64,000 bases of DNA from Gottfriedia acidiceleris (GCF_023115465.1 NZ_CP096034.1:4340001-4404000), one strand, 5' to 3'; positions 25,992-35,912 are shown, numbered from the stretch's first letter. Numbers and translations: made by a program. The notes: a model not told the origin generated them from the sequence alone.

Positions 25992-27239
25992 ATGCTTGAA
26001 GGCGAGATCATTAAATTTTATCGAAAAAAAGCGGGATTGACCCAAGAGGAATTAGGAAAAGACATTTGTACCGCTACCCATGTAAGTAGAATTGAAAGAG
26101 GGGAAACTCGATATTCTGAAGAAATTATACAATTGTTCTCTCAACGTCTTCAGATTGACATTAAAAATGAGATAGCCGCTGTTCAAAATATCGAAAAGAA
26201 ACTTCAAAAATGGCATAATGCAATCATATTAGAGCGAATGAAGGATGTCATACTAATTAAAGAAGAACTAGAAAGCATTCACTATATAAGTGCGTCTAAC
26301 TATGCTATCTATTTCCAGCTTTTATTAGCCAGATATTTTATTTTATGCAAAAACATTGAAAAAGCAGATCGTATTATTAAACGGATTGAAAAAGATTCTC
26401 CTCCTATGTCGACTTATGAAAAGAACTTATTTCATCATGTAAGAGGAATATATTATTTAACTCAATATACACGACTAGAAAATGTAAACAGGCAAATTGC
26501 ACTACAAGAATTAAAGAAGGTCAATATAGAGGAATATGGAAATAAGGAATATTATTATCATCTTGGGTCAGCCTATCATTGGACTCAGTCTAAAGTTATG
26601 GCATATTTCTACGGTGAGAAGGCATTTAGATATTTTAATAAAACAAATAATTACGCAAGAGCAATTTTGGCAGAATCCTTAATGTTAGTGCAATTAAAAG
26701 ACAGTACACAACTAGATTTTGAAGAAATTGTAGTAAGGTATGAAAGTTTAATTGAGCATAGCGAGGCTTTAGGTCTTTTTGATAAAAGAGGAATGATCTT
26801 ACATAATTTAGGTCTAATGTATTTTTGGAAACAAGACTTTAAAAATGCACATATCTTTTATAAAAAATCCGTTGAAGAAGCTGATAAACAATCCTTACTT
26901 TATTTAAATCGTTTGTATAACTATTTAGATAATGCAGAAGAAGGGAAGCTTTTAACAAAGAATGAATTGCTAAATGAAGCAAATGAAGGACTTGCCCTTT
27001 CAGAAAAGGCAGCGAATGATTTATATATTATTCTCTTTACTCTTCTAATTTTACGTTTTAATGAAAAATTTGATGAATATTACGATTACATGGAACAAAT
27101 TGCATTTCCTTTCTTTAAGAGTCACCATCATGTCACACATGCAATAAAGTATGCAAAACTGCTTTACAACTACTATGTTAAAACTAAACAATATGAAAAA
27201 GCTGTTCATACTGGGGATATGTTTATTAATGGCCATTAG
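25992..27239 (+). CDS. HTH-TPR transcriptional regulator, RRNPP type (PlcR/NprR-like)
   Basis: 415 aa. Residues 1-60 form an Xre-type HTH (YRKKAGLTQEELGKDI, then HVSRIERGE). The rest is helical repeats with TPR character, clear in LGLMYFWKQDFKNAHIFYKKS and further copies. This layout defines the RRNPP family, whose members bind short secreted peptides re-imported by Opp. ATG follows AGGAGAG. The gene diverges from a secreted protease, and NprR in B. cereus controls an extracellular protease, so control of the neighbour is an attractive inference. No propeptide gene is visible in the 90 bases downstream before the shared terminator. Confidence 0.8.
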   Translation: MLEGEIIKFYRKKAGLTQEELGKDICTATHVSRIERGETRYSEEIIQLFSQRLQIDIKNEIAAVQNIEKKLQKWHNAIILERMKDVILIKEELESIHYISASNYAIYFQLLLARYFILCKNIEKADRIIKRIEKDSPPMSTYEKNLFHHVRGIYYLTQYTRLENVNRQIALQELKKVNIEEYGNKEYYYHLGSAYHWTQSKVMAYFYGEKAFRYFNKTNNYARAILAESLMLVQLKDSTQLDFEEIVVRYESLIEHSEALGLFDKRGMILHNLGLMYFWKQDFKNAHIFYKKSVEEADKQSLLYLNRLYNYLDNAEEGKLLTKNELLNEANEGLALSEKAANDLYIILFTLLILRFNEKFDEYYDYMEQIAFPFFKSHHHVTHAIKYAKLLYNYYVKTKQYEKAVHTGDMFINGH

Positions 27240-27264
27240 AAAAAATGGATATGGCTATTAGCTA

Positions 27265-27299
27265 AAAGGGACTGATACTATGGATTCAGTCCCTTTAAA
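27265..27299. terminator. Bidirectional terminator
   Basis: AAAGGGACTGA / TTCAGTCCCTTT stem between the convergent regulator and mtlD. Confidence 0.85.
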
Positions 27300-27329
27300 T
27301 TATTCCTAAAGTCTATCATTGCAGTAAAA

Positions 27330-28493
27330 TTAATGTACAAGTAAGTCCTTCTCTAACTGATTGTATTCATCAAGAATTAAACTAATTAGCTCAATACAAT
27401 CTGATAATTCTGAATATTTAACAAGCAACTCTTCCACAGAGTGATCTTGGAGGTAGCTTTGTATTTCAACTGCTTCATGATCATCATTATTTTTATAGAA
27501 TAAAGCAACTGCAATTGCTTTAACTAAATAGTTAGGTGTTATCCCAAAGTTTATTAACTCTCTTGCTGGCTTAATAAAACGGTCATTTGCTCCTAATTTG
27601 CGAATTGGAGAACGAGCAACACGAGATAATTCATCTGAAATATATTCATTATCGAATCTACCTATTATTTTTTTTATATAAGCGTTATGTTGATCTAAGT
27701 CAAAGTTATATTTTTTAACTAATAACTTACCCGTTTCATCTAAAATAGAACTAACAGTATTTCTAATATTTTCATCAGAAATTGCTTCTTTAATCGTTTT
27801 ATATCCGTAGAAATTGCCTAAATATGCAGTCGCTGCGTGACCTGTGTTTACGCTAAATAGTTTTCTTTCAATATAAGGAAGTAAATCCTCTACATAAGTT
27901 ACACCATCAATTGCTGGAACCTCTCCTATCAGTTTTGATTTGTCAATTACCCACTCATAAAAAGGTTCTACTGACACTAATAATTTATCTTCATGACTTT
28001 GAATTGGTACGATTCGATCTACTGCAGCATCTGGAAAACTGACCGACTGTTCAGTTTTTTTCTTCTGAGATAATGTCATATTTAAATAAACTTCATCTCT
28101 TAAAAAAGAACTTCCACCTATCATATTTTCACATGCAATTATATTTAACGCTTTCTCTGAATTCTGAACTTTTTCAATTAATCCCTCTGCAATTAGCTTT
28201 GCTATTTTAGGAAGAATTGAGGGACCTACTGCTGTTGTTACGATATCAGCCTGTGCAATTACTTTTACAACTTCTTTTGGATCCTTCAGGCTGTTAATAC
28301 CTCTTACATTTGTTATCTTTATTTCTTCCTGAGTACGGTCTGCTAGCATGACAGTATATGATTTCTTCTCATTCAATTGATCAATAATCTCTTCGTTTAC
28401 ATCAACGAAGCAAATCTCATACCCTGCCTTGTGTAATAATTGTCCTATAAATCCTCTTCCAATATTTCCTGCGCCAAAGTGTACAGCTAACAT
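27330..28493 (-). CDS. mtlD: Mannitol-1-phosphate 5-dehydrogenase
   Basis: About 387 aa. The N-terminal Rossmann motif HFGAGNIGRGFIG binds NAD, and the polyol dehydrogenase domain carries CENMIGGS, DAAVDRIVP and KLFSVNTGHAATAYLG. It oxidises mannitol-1-phosphate to fructose-6-phosphate. I use ATG 28493 behind AGGAGGAG; an upstream in-frame codon at 28508 overlaps the ribosome binding site. It starts one base from the mtlF stop codon and is the last gene of the operon. Confidence 0.97.
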   Translation of the reverse strand: MLAVHFGAGNIGRGFIGQLLHKAGYEICFVDVNEEIIDQLNEKKSYTVMLADRTQEEIKITNVRGINSLKDPKEVVKVIAQADIVTTAVGPSILPKIAKLIAEGLIEKVQNSEKALNIIACENMIGGSSFLRDEVYLNMTLSQKKKTEQSVSFPDAAVDRIVPIQSHEDKLLVSVEPFYEWVIDKSKLIGEVPAIDGVTYVEDLLPYIERKLFSVNTGHAATAYLGNFYGYKTIKEAISDENIRNTVSSILDETGKLLVKKYNFDLDQHNAYIKKIIGRFDNEYISDELSRVARSPIRKLGANDRFIKPARELINFGITPNYLVKAIAVALFYKNNDDHEAVEIQSYLQDHSVEELLVKYSELSDCIELISLILDEYNQLEKDLLVH

Positions 28494-28494
28494 C

Positions 28495-28932
28495 TTACTC
28501 CTCCTCACTAAACATTAAAATTAGTTCCTCTTCTGATGTGGCTGCAATCAATTTATGTACATTTTCTTCCTCTGAACAAAGGATTGCAATTTGAGATAAC
28601 AGATCAAGATGCTCATTATCTTTGCCTGCAATACCAAATACTACCTTTACAATATTTCCGTTCCCAAAGTCTACTCCATTAGGAATTTGAAGAATCGAAA
28701 TTCCAGATGAGATTACCTCTTGTTTTGACTCCTCAGTTCCATGTGGAATCGCAATAAAGTTCCCCATATAAGTTGTTAAAGACTCTTCTCTTTCGATCAT
28801 ACTATCAATATAATTTTCTTTTACATAACCGTTTTTTACTAAAAGATTTCCTGCTAAACGAATGGCTTCATCTTTTGTTTTTACATCTATATTTAATAAA
28901 ACATTATCTGTTGGTAATACTGTCTGAATCAT
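28495..28932 (-). CDS. mtlF: PTS mannitol transporter subunit IIA
   Basis: 145 aa EIIA of the mannitol/fructose family. The phosphorylatable histidine lies in FIAIPHGTEESK (about residue 63). It passes phosphate from HPr to the EIIB domain of MtlA. GAGGGA precedes the ATG. It sits between the activator and the dehydrogenase. Confidence 0.95.
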   Translation of the reverse strand: MIQTVLPTDNVLLNIDVKTKDEAIRLAGNLLVKNGYVKENYIDSMIEREESLTTYMGNFIAIPHGTEESKQEVISSGISILQIPNGVDFGNGNIVKVVFGIAGKDNEHLDLLSQIAILCSEEENVHKLIAATSEEELILMFSEEE

Positions 28933-28943
28933 TACTTAATCCC

Positions 28944-31046
28944 TCAATTCTTAAATCTTTTTTGTAAATTTTCATATAATGCATAGCTTAATTTGTTATA
29001 TATATTTGTATAGTTATTAGATGTAAAAATTTGTGTTGATTCTTCATCTTCAATAATTGTTGAACTAATTTTACTCAACACCTCTAACTGACCTGTTTGG
29101 ATTTCAACTGGAGCTAGTAATAATAATAATGTATTGATTTTTATTGACGAGTGGTCCATTGCTTTGACTACCATAGGATCATGTAGCAAAAAGGATAAAA
29201 ACACTGGTTGCGTAACATATTCTGAACGACAATGGTACAGTGCTATGCTTGTTCCTGGTATTCCGAGTCCCCCCTTCTTTTCTCTTTCTGTGAGTTGATT
29301 AGTTACCTCAAAATAATCACCTATTAATCCCCTAACATTTGCTTGTTTGCATACTTCCAATAATAAAATAGAAGAGGTTGGAATAAACGGTAGTGAAATT
29401 GTCTCAAATGTATTCAAAATATGGAGTACTGTTTCTGAGTACTGATGAACTACTTCAAGATTTTGTTTAATTATTTCTGGCGTTTCTAGCTTGATCTGCT
29501 TTTGAAACTTTTTGTTATGGAGCTTTTTTAATAAAGTTGCTTCCGTTGTAAGAGAGTTGCGTTTTATTTCATCACGAATCTGCTCAGCCTCATTCTTTGG
29601 CAATAAAGGGTTTACGGTAATATATTTTTTTGTAAATCCCGGCATCTCAACTGTAGATAAAATAATGTCATAAAGTTCAATTTGAATGTTTCTTAAGTTC
29701 GCTAAAGACGATACTTCGATCTCCGTTATTTCCTTTATCTCTTTTTTGATTCGACTCGCTAACATTTTAGAGGAACCGATCCCACTTGAACATAATACAA
29801 GCGCCCTAACTTCTTTACTGTTATCATAGATTACTTGAGATGAACCAAAATGTAGGACAAGATATGCGATTTCCTCAGTTGGAAAAACAATCTTTGGAAA
29901 AGCTTCTTTTAATCCTGTTTGAATGCTCTTAAACATTGCAGGATAATCCTCTTGAATTTGACTTGCTAAAGGATTATTTGCATCTAGTTTTTTTTGAATT
30001 CGATAGATTGCTGGTTCAATATGAGTAATTAGTCCTTCAAATAAGGCTTGGTCTTCTTCAAAATTTATTTCAAGTTCCTTCGATACATAATTGATTAGCT
30101 TTTTTGAGCCTATGACAATTTCCGTACTGCTCTCTTTTAGCCAATCATTTTTCTCTTGACGCTGTCTTGCACCTAATAAATGCATCGTAATATACCCTTT
30201 TTCAGCACTTGGGATATTAACTTTAAACACTTCTTCTAATTCGTTAACAATCTGACTTGCGATATTAAATTCTTTAGTGTTACTTAATTCCTCAAGTACC
30301 ACCTGATCCATTTTTACTACTTCGCCTTGAATAATTCTTTCGATAGCAAGAGATAAGTGAATTGTAAATGTCATAAACGCACTATCAGCTAGAGAATAAG
30401 GTAATTGTTGTTCAATATCCCTGATCATTTTTCCAATCATGGTGAGTTTTTCTAGTTTTATTATTTCTAATAATCCATTTGTGAATCTATTCTTTGATTC
30501 ATATTCATCTTCCACTACAGATAAAAACTCATATTCATTTAATTGCTGTGCGATTAGATGTCCTAGGGCCTTTCTTTTTTTTCGTTCTGAACCTAGTAAA
30601 GCAATGCCGTACCCTTTCTTTCTTATAAGATCCAAATCGAAGTCTTTTAACCATTCTTCTACTTTATTGAGGTCGTTACTAACTGTAGCAACAGTAACAT
30701 GTAAATCATTTGCTAGTGAGCTTAGTTTAATAGATTCTGGTTCTTTTAATAAGGAACATAGAATTAACTCCTGTCTTTCTTTTTGAGTAAACTCCTGCCC
30801 ACTTTTTAATATTGTAATTTGGAGCTCATTTTTTTGCTCAGGGGTCCCTTCTAAATACATTCCAACACCTAATACCTTTTTTAAGAAAAGGTTATGAGCA
30901 GAGGCAATACTTTTAACCCCTTTTAGTTCCCGTTGCACGGTTCGGCTACTAACATTTAATTTCTCTGCAATTTCTTGAACATTAATTCCGTTTGGGTGAA
31001 CTAACAACAAATTAATGATTTCTCTTTCTCTTGCTGATATATACAT
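28944..31046 (-). CDS. mtlR: Mannitol operon activator MtlR (PRD-containing)
   Basis: 700 aa. Order of domains: two N-terminal HTH units (EIAEKLNVSSRTVQREL; KLSSLANDLHVTVATVSNDL), two PTS regulation domains (about 190-400) with phosphorylatable histidines in ITMHLLGAR and LITHIEPAI, an EIIB-like domain with its cysteine in ALVLCSSGIGSSK (about 420), and an EIIA-like domain near the C-terminus with the histidine in IALYHCRS. PTS-dependent phosphorylation of these sites tunes activity. It is encoded inside the operon it controls, whereas in B. subtilis mtlR is separate. Confidence 0.94.
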   Translation of the reverse strand: MYISAREREIINLLLVHPNGINVQEIAEKLNVSSRTVQRELKGVKSIASAHNLFLKKVLGVGMYLEGTPEQKNELQITILKSGQEFTQKERQELILCSLLKEPESIKLSSLANDLHVTVATVSNDLNKVEEWLKDFDLDLIRKKGYGIALLGSERKKRKALGHLIAQQLNEYEFLSVVEDEYESKNRFTNGLLEIIKLEKLTMIGKMIRDIEQQLPYSLADSAFMTFTIHLSLAIERIIQGEVVKMDQVVLEELSNTKEFNIASQIVNELEEVFKVNIPSAEKGYITMHLLGARQRQEKNDWLKESSTEIVIGSKKLINYVSKELEINFEEDQALFEGLITHIEPAIYRIQKKLDANNPLASQIQEDYPAMFKSIQTGLKEAFPKIVFPTEEIAYLVLHFGSSQVIYDNSKEVRALVLCSSGIGSSKMLASRIKKEIKEITEIEVSSLANLRNIQIELYDIILSTVEMPGFTKKYITVNPLLPKNEAEQIRDEIKRNSLTTEATLLKKLHNKKFQKQIKLETPEIIKQNLEVVHQYSETVLHILNTFETISLPFIPTSSILLLEVCKQANVRGLIGDYFEVTNQLTEREKKGGLGIPGTSIALYHCRSEYVTQPVFLSFLLHDPMVVKAMDHSSIKINTLLLLLAPVEIQTGQLEVLSKISSTIIEDEESTQIFTSNNYTNIYNKLSYALYENLQKRFKN

Positions 31047-31065
31047 ATATACCTCTTTAAATTTT

Positions 31066-32496
31066 TTATTTTATTAAAGAATTCACTAATTCATCATACT
31101 TCGGACTATTTAAGAAGTTCTCTACTGAGATATGAACTGCATTCGGTACTTTTGCTTTTGCTCGATCAGTTAAATCTTTATGAGTTATGACAACATCTAC
31201 ATCATTTGGTAAATTATTAATTGCTACATTCGTAACCTCTAATTCTATCCCTGCTGTTTTTACCTTTTTGCGTAATATTGATGCCCCCATGGCACTTGAT
31301 CCCATACCAGCATCACAGGCAAAAATAATTTTTTTCACTTCTTTAATAATACCAAGAGAACTAGCTACTTCTTTTTCAGTCTGTAATAAACTAGCTACTT
31401 TACTTTCCTTACCTTTTAAAACTTGTGTTTTTTGAGCTGCTCTTTCTAAATCTTCATCTGATGAAATTAACTTTGATGATTTTAGAACTACAGCTGAAAC
31501 AATAAATGATACTGCTGTTGCAACAAGTACACCCGCAAGGATTGGTAAGTATCCTCCTTTTGGAGCCATTGCTAATATTGCTATAATACTACCTGGAGAA
31601 GCTGCTGCTACTAGACCTGCGCCTAATATATTAAAAGTAAGTGTACCAGCTACCCCACCAGCGATAACCGAAAAGATTAATAAAGGTCTCATTAAGATAT
31701 ATGGGAAATAAATCTCATGTATCCCACCTAAGAAATGGATAATCACTGCTCCTGGCGCTGTTTGTTTAGCTGTACCTTTACCGAAGATCGTATATGCTAA
31801 TAGTACACCTAGGCCCGGTCCTGGATTAGCTTCTAGTAAGAATAAAAGCGACTTTCCAGCTGATTTTGCTTGCTCAAGACCAATTGGACTTAAAATTCCA
31901 TGGTTTATTGCATTGTTTAAAAATAAGATTTTTGCTGGTTCAATAAATATGTTTGCCAAAGGAATGACATTTGCTTTTACCATCATATCTACACCGTTAG
32001 CTAATGCTTCTGTTAGCGTCGAAACAACTGGATTAACACCTATTAAGCCAATTATTGCTAAAATTGCTCCTAAAATACCTGCTGAGAAATTATTAACTAA
32101 CATTTCAAATCCTGACTTAACTTTTCCTTGTATAGCTAGGTCAAATTTCTTAATAGCCAAACCGCCAAGTGGTCCCATAATCATTGCGCCTAAGAACATC
32201 GGCATCTCTGCACCAACAATTACCCCCATTGTTGCAATTGCCCCAACAACTCCGCCTCGAATATCATGGACCATTCTTCCTCCAGTAAAACCAATTAGCA
32301 ATGGTAATAAATAAGTAATCATTGGACTTACTATTACCGCCAACTTTGCATTAGGGATCCATCCAGTTGGTATAAACAGTGCTGTTATTAATCCCCATGC
32401 AATAAAAGCACCAATGTTTGGCATTACCATACCACTTAGAAAGCTACCAAAGCGTTGAATTTTTACTTTTATATTTTTATTTTTATCTGTATTCAA
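31066..32496 (-). CDS. mtlA: PTS mannitol transporter subunit IICB
   Basis: 476 aa. The membrane EIIC domain (about 1-340) has the family's GGIHEIYFPYI glutamate motif, and the cytoplasmic EIIB domain has the phosphocysteine in FACDAGMGSSAMGAS (about 394). It lacks an EIIA domain, which is supplied by mtlF. TTG at 32496 is the start, after GGGGAGG. It is the first gene of mtlA-mtlR-mtlF-mtlD. Confidence 0.96.
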   Translation of the reverse strand: MNTDKNKNIKVKIQRFGSFLSGMVMPNIGAFIAWGLITALFIPTGWIPNAKLAVIVSPMITYLLPLLIGFTGGRMVHDIRGGVVGAIATMGVIVGAEMPMFLGAMIMGPLGGLAIKKFDLAIQGKVKSGFEMLVNNFSAGILGAILAIIGLIGVNPVVSTLTEALANGVDMMVKANVIPLANIFIEPAKILFLNNAINHGILSPIGLEQAKSAGKSLLFLLEANPGPGLGVLLAYTIFGKGTAKQTAPGAVIIHFLGGIHEIYFPYILMRPLLIFSVIAGGVAGTLTFNILGAGLVAAASPGSIIAILAMAPKGGYLPILAGVLVATAVSFIVSAVVLKSSKLISSDEDLERAAQKTQVLKGKESKVASLLQTEKEVASSLGIIKEVKKIIFACDAGMGSSAMGASILRKKVKTAGIELEVTNVAINNLPNDVDVVITHKDLTDRAKAKVPNAVHISVENFLNSPKYDELVNSLIK

Positions 32497-32528
32497 AATC
32501 TTACCTCCCCTGTGAAGCTTATATACAA

Positions 32529-32557
32529 ATGATAAAACGCTTACAGTTCTAAAACAA
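32529..32557 (-). promoter_or_regulatory. mtlA promoter with overlapping cre-like site
   Basis: Minus strand TTGTTT (32552-32557), a 17-base spacer and TATCAT (32529-32534). The segment 32530-32545 reads TGTAAGCGTTTTATCA, a CcpA cre-like sequence with a good left half and one extra base in the right half. It would place catabolite repression on the -10 element. Confidence 0.5.
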
Positions 32558-32755
32558 TGAAATGAATATTCATATTTGTCGCTTACTAATGTGACAAAAT
32601 TTAAAAGAGCTCAAAAAAATTACCATTTCTATAATCACTACTTTTAATAGAATGCTAGATTTCATCCACCTGAGCAATAGGTCTCTAAACACACCTAAAA
32701 ACATGCCACACTACCTATAAAAACACCATTACATTAGACTCATAAACTGGTATAA

Positions 32756-32794
32756 AAAAGGAACATATTCAAGTTATGAATATGTTCCTTTTGA
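32756..32794 (-). terminator. Terminator of minJ
   Basis: AAAAGGAACATATTCA / TGAATATGTTCCTTTT stem followed by Ts on the minus strand. The rest of 32558-32755 shows no gene or clear signal. Confidence 0.85.
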
Positions 32795-32833
32795 TTTTAT
32801 ATTGTAGAAATGAAAGCTTCCAATCTACTACTC

Positions 32834-34027
32834 TTATCCGACCTGTCCACTATATTTAGATTCTTCTTCTGGGAATAAGAATCCTAACTCATGGTGTTCA
32901 CCTTCATAAACTGATGATTGAGTTATACGGATTTCAGAATTTAAATCAACTACTTCTAATTTACAGTACGCACGGTTAATTTGTAGTGCTTCATAAAACT
33001 CATTAACAGTAGAGACGTTTTGACCATTTACTTTTGTAATGCTTTCGCCTACTTTAATGTTCATTTTATCCGCTACAGAGTTTGGTAAAATCCCTAATAC
33101 AATTAGGCCAGTTGATTTAACTGTAAAGTAAGATGGTGTATTAATATCTTTATTTTTATGAATATAGTTTATAGCTTCTCGTCCCACTACTGCGATTGCT
33201 ACTGCTATAAATGCTACAAAACCAATAAAATAACTTAATATTCCACCTGCACAAACTATAATTGCTAAAGCTACTATTTGTTTACCGACAAGCTTAATGG
33301 ATTCCTTTGGTAACATTCCTTGAATTAACTGGTAAAATCCAATTCCAAATGGTACACAAAGAATCGAATACCCACTATCACCTAAAGCAAATGTAGGCCA
33401 CCATGAATAGTCACTAATGATCGAACCACTTGGTATTAGTAAAAATAATGGCACCATCCATAATCTATTTGCCTCATGTGCCCCTACTCTTTTTCCACGT
33501 TTACTCTCAATAAATAAAGGAGTTGTATGATTTGCAGCATTACGTTGAACTAAAATTCCTTCAGCTAATAAAAGTAAAGCCAATAGAATCGTTATGGCAG
33601 GAAGCATCGCATTCAGATCATTCGGTATAAAGTTTTTCAACAAAGGTAATGAATCTTGCCCTCTATTTAGTAATGGCAGAGCTACTAAAGCTAGTCCAAA
33701 AAGATAAGCAGGAGACATCCATCTGAATTGTAAAACTAGTGCACAAATAATTGTTAATACACTTAGTAAATAAACCATTTCAATCGGAATGCTTATTCCA
33801 GCTACCAATGTGATAACTGAAAGAATTAATCCGATCAGTAATCCATACCATAGTGACGTTTTCCACTCGAACGTTACATTAAAATTTCGAACCGAAAAAT
33901 GTTTACGTTCCCTTTTTACACGTAAATTGCCACAGAAAATTGATGCGATAAAAAATATATAAGTAAATGGATTTAAAAATAGTTTACCTAATCCAACCAA
34001 TAGTTCAGATAATAAATTTGACCACAT
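32834..34027 (-). CDS. minJ: MinJ-type PDZ membrane protein
   Basis: About 397 aa with roughly eight transmembrane helices and a C-terminal PDZ domain (residues about 305-385, including LGILPNSVADKMNIKVGESI). In B. subtilis MinJ bridges DivIVA and MinD to keep division away from poles and also affects swarming. The position next to ctpB and ftsEX matches. ATG 34027 is chosen over an upstream GTG pair that overlaps the GGTGG site. The swarming gene swrA, located between minJ and ctpB in B. subtilis, is missing here. Confidence 0.85.
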   Translation of the reverse strand: MWSNLLSELLVGLGKLFLNPFTYIFFIASIFCGNLRVKRERKHFSVRNFNVTFEWKTSLWYGLLIGLILSVITLVAGISIPIEMVYLLSVLTIICALVLQFRWMSPAYLFGLALVALPLLNRGQDSLPLLKNFIPNDLNAMLPAITILLALLLLAEGILVQRNAANHTTPLFIESKRGKRVGAHEANRLWMVPLFLLIPSGSIISDYSWWPTFALGDSGYSILCVPFGIGFYQLIQGMLPKESIKLVGKQIVALAIIVCAGGILSYFIGFVAFIAVAIAVVGREAINYIHKNKDINTPSYFTVKSTGLIVLGILPNSVADKMNIKVGESITKVNGQNVSTVNEFYEALQINRAYCKLEVVDLNSEIRITQSSVYEGEHHELGFLFPEEESKYSGQVG

Positions 34028-34116
34028 AACATTCACCACCTTTTTATATAATAGATTGATATACTTATGTTATCGGTTTATTAATATTTTTTCAAAGAGA
34101 ATATGCTACAAAACAA

Positions 34117-34148
34117 TAAAAAAAGCACACTTCTCCATAAAGTGTACT
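34117..34148 (-). terminator. Terminator-like hairpin upstream of minJ
   Basis: AGTACACTT / AAGTGTGCT nine-pair stem followed by seven Ts on the minus strand, about 90 bases before minJ. It could end ctpB transcripts or attenuate minJ. Confidence 0.65.
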
Positions 34149-34225
34149 TTCGACATACTAAACTAAAACTCCTGCATGGATTGTAATTTCCAATCTATTT
34201 CCCGGGAATTATGTCAAATGAGGAC

Positions 34226-34292
34226 GAAATAAATTTCGTCCTCTAAACTGGACTTTACTATACAAAGAGGACAATATAAAAATGTCCTCTTT
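34226..34292 (-). terminator. Twin hairpins after ctpB
   Basis: Two adjacent hairpins share the GAGGAC word: GAGGACGAAATTTATTTCGT-type at the left and AGAGGACATTTT / ATTGTCCTCT at the right, followed by a short T run. They appear as tandem terminators. Confidence 0.6.
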
Positions 34293-34300
34293 TTGTAGTA

Positions 34301-35734
34301 TTATTGAGCCACCATATCTAAAGCTTTTTCTAACTGAAGGTCATTCTTTTCATCTTTAATTTTATCAATTAATGACGATTCAAGTTTTTCAGAAGTTAGA
34401 GGATCAATCTCACCGTTAACAGTAATTCCAACAGCTTTTTGATAATTCTTAACTGCTGTCTCTGTTTGCTTGCTGAAATATCCATCTTTACGGCCTGGGT
34501 CGTATCCTAAACCTTTTAACATGATTTGCGCTTGTTTAATATTTTCATCATTATCATCGAATTTAAATGTTTTCTTTTTATCAATTGGTGTAGCGTAGAA
34601 ATAATCAGGTTGTTTCACAGCCACATCTGGTTTAATTCCTTTTTTGTGAATCCAAGTACCATCTGGAGTTAACCATTTAAATTGTGTTAACTTTATATTG
34701 CTACCATCTTTGAAATCTAATGTAGATTGTACAGTACCTTTACCAAAAGATTTTTCACCAATTAATTCATAATGTCCTGCTTCACTTAATGCCGCTGCTA
34801 AAATTTCAGCCGCAGATGCACTTCCTTTATCAATTAATACATCAATTGGATATGGTTTCGCTTTATTTAATTTAGTATAGTACTTTTCACGTTGGCCATT
34901 TCTATTTTCAACTTGTAAGTATGGCTCACTTTTTACAACTAATTCTTCTAAAACGCCTTCTACAGCTTGTAAGTACCCCCCAGGATTTCCACGAACGTCA
35001 ATTGTTAATCCTTGGATATTTTGATCCTCTAGCTTTTTCAATTCTTTCTTAAACTCGTCAGCTGTTTTTTCATTAAACGAGGTAATATGAATATAACCAA
35101 TTTTTTCGTTGTTTACGTCTTTCACTGAACTAAATACTGTATACATTGGAATATCATCACGTTTAATTGTAAATTTAATTGGATCCGGAACTCCTGGACG
35201 TTTTACTTCAATCGTAACATTTGTTCCTTTTTTTCCACGTATCTTTAGCACTGCATCATATTGAGATAAACCTTTCACACTTTTACCATCAACTGATAAA
35301 ATTTCATCCTTTGGTTTCAGACCAGCCTTTTCCGCAGGAGAGTTCTTAATTGGAGAGACAATAATTAGTTTTTCACCGTCTTTAGAAACTTCCGCTCCAA
35401 TTCCTTGGAAAGATGAACCTAATGATTCATGGAATTGTTTAGCTGTCTTTCCATCCATATAAGTAGAAAATGGATCATCTAAAGTTGTTACCATTCCTTG
35501 GATTGCACCCTCAGTTAATTTATCAGGATCAATCTTTTTCACATATTGATTTGCAATAATTTCGTAAGCTTTTTGTATTTTAGCAATATTTTGATCTTCT
35601 GAAGCCTTTACTTCTTTACTCTCAGAGAATTTCGAAACGATTGTACTTGTACCATCATTAAATGCAAATGTACCTACCCCCATACCAACAACAAATGTTG
35701 CTGTTGCAAGTAAAGCCGTTGTTTTACGATTCAT
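34301..35734 (-). CDS. ctpB: Carboxyl-terminal processing protease CtpB (S41)
   Basis: 477 aa. N-terminal membrane anchor, a PDZ domain (about 95-180, GIGAEV ... GLKPKDEILSVDG), the S41 protease core with nucleophile Ser in DKGSASAAEILAAAL and general-base Lys in GEKSFGKGTVQ, and a C-terminal peptidoglycan-binding domain (DPGRKDGYFSKQTETAV). In B. subtilis CtpB cleaves SpoIVFA during sigma-K activation in sporulation. AGGAGG precedes the ATG. It follows katA and precedes minJ. Confidence 0.93.
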   Translation of the reverse strand: MNRKTTALLATATFVVGMGVGTFAFNDGTSTIVSKFSESKEVKASEDQNIAKIQKAYEIIANQYVKKIDPDKLTEGAIQGMVTTLDDPFSTYMDGKTAKQFHESLGSSFQGIGAEVSKDGEKLIIVSPIKNSPAEKAGLKPKDEILSVDGKSVKGLSQYDAVLKIRGKKGTNVTIEVKRPGVPDPIKFTIKRDDIPMYTVFSSVKDVNNEKIGYIHITSFNEKTADEFKKELKKLEDQNIQGLTIDVRGNPGGYLQAVEGVLEELVVKSEPYLQVENRNGQREKYYTKLNKAKPYPIDVLIDKGSASAAEILAAALSEAGHYELIGEKSFGKGTVQSTLDFKDGSNIKLTQFKWLTPDGTWIHKKGIKPDVAVKQPDYFYATPIDKKKTFKFDDNDENIKQAQIMLKGLGYDPGRKDGYFSKQTETAVKNYQKAVGITVNGEIDPLTSEKLESSLIDKIKDEKNDLQLEKALDMVAQ

Positions 35735-35797
35735 ACAGAACCTCCTATTTTTCGTTCCTTAAGAACGTACCAATCTATTAAATAATGTATGTACCCG

Positions 35798-35825
35798 AAA
35801 AAGCATCACACAGACGTGCGATGCC
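35798..35825 (-). terminator. Terminator of katA
   Basis: GGCATCGCAC ... GTGTGATGC stem followed by five Ts on the minus strand, separating katA from ctpB. Confidence 0.75.
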
Positions 35826-35912
35826 ATTTCTGTTCTATTATATGATAAGCCTGTATCACTTATGTTTGCAAGTAGAACACGATTTAATAAATTTTTATTA
35901 GAAGAGTTTAAT

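Noticed and set aside
27241-27300. Possible signal-peptide gene downstream of the HTH-TPR regulator
   Set aside because: Only frames of six to nine codons exist, and the longest lies within the terminator stem; no secretion signal is encoded.
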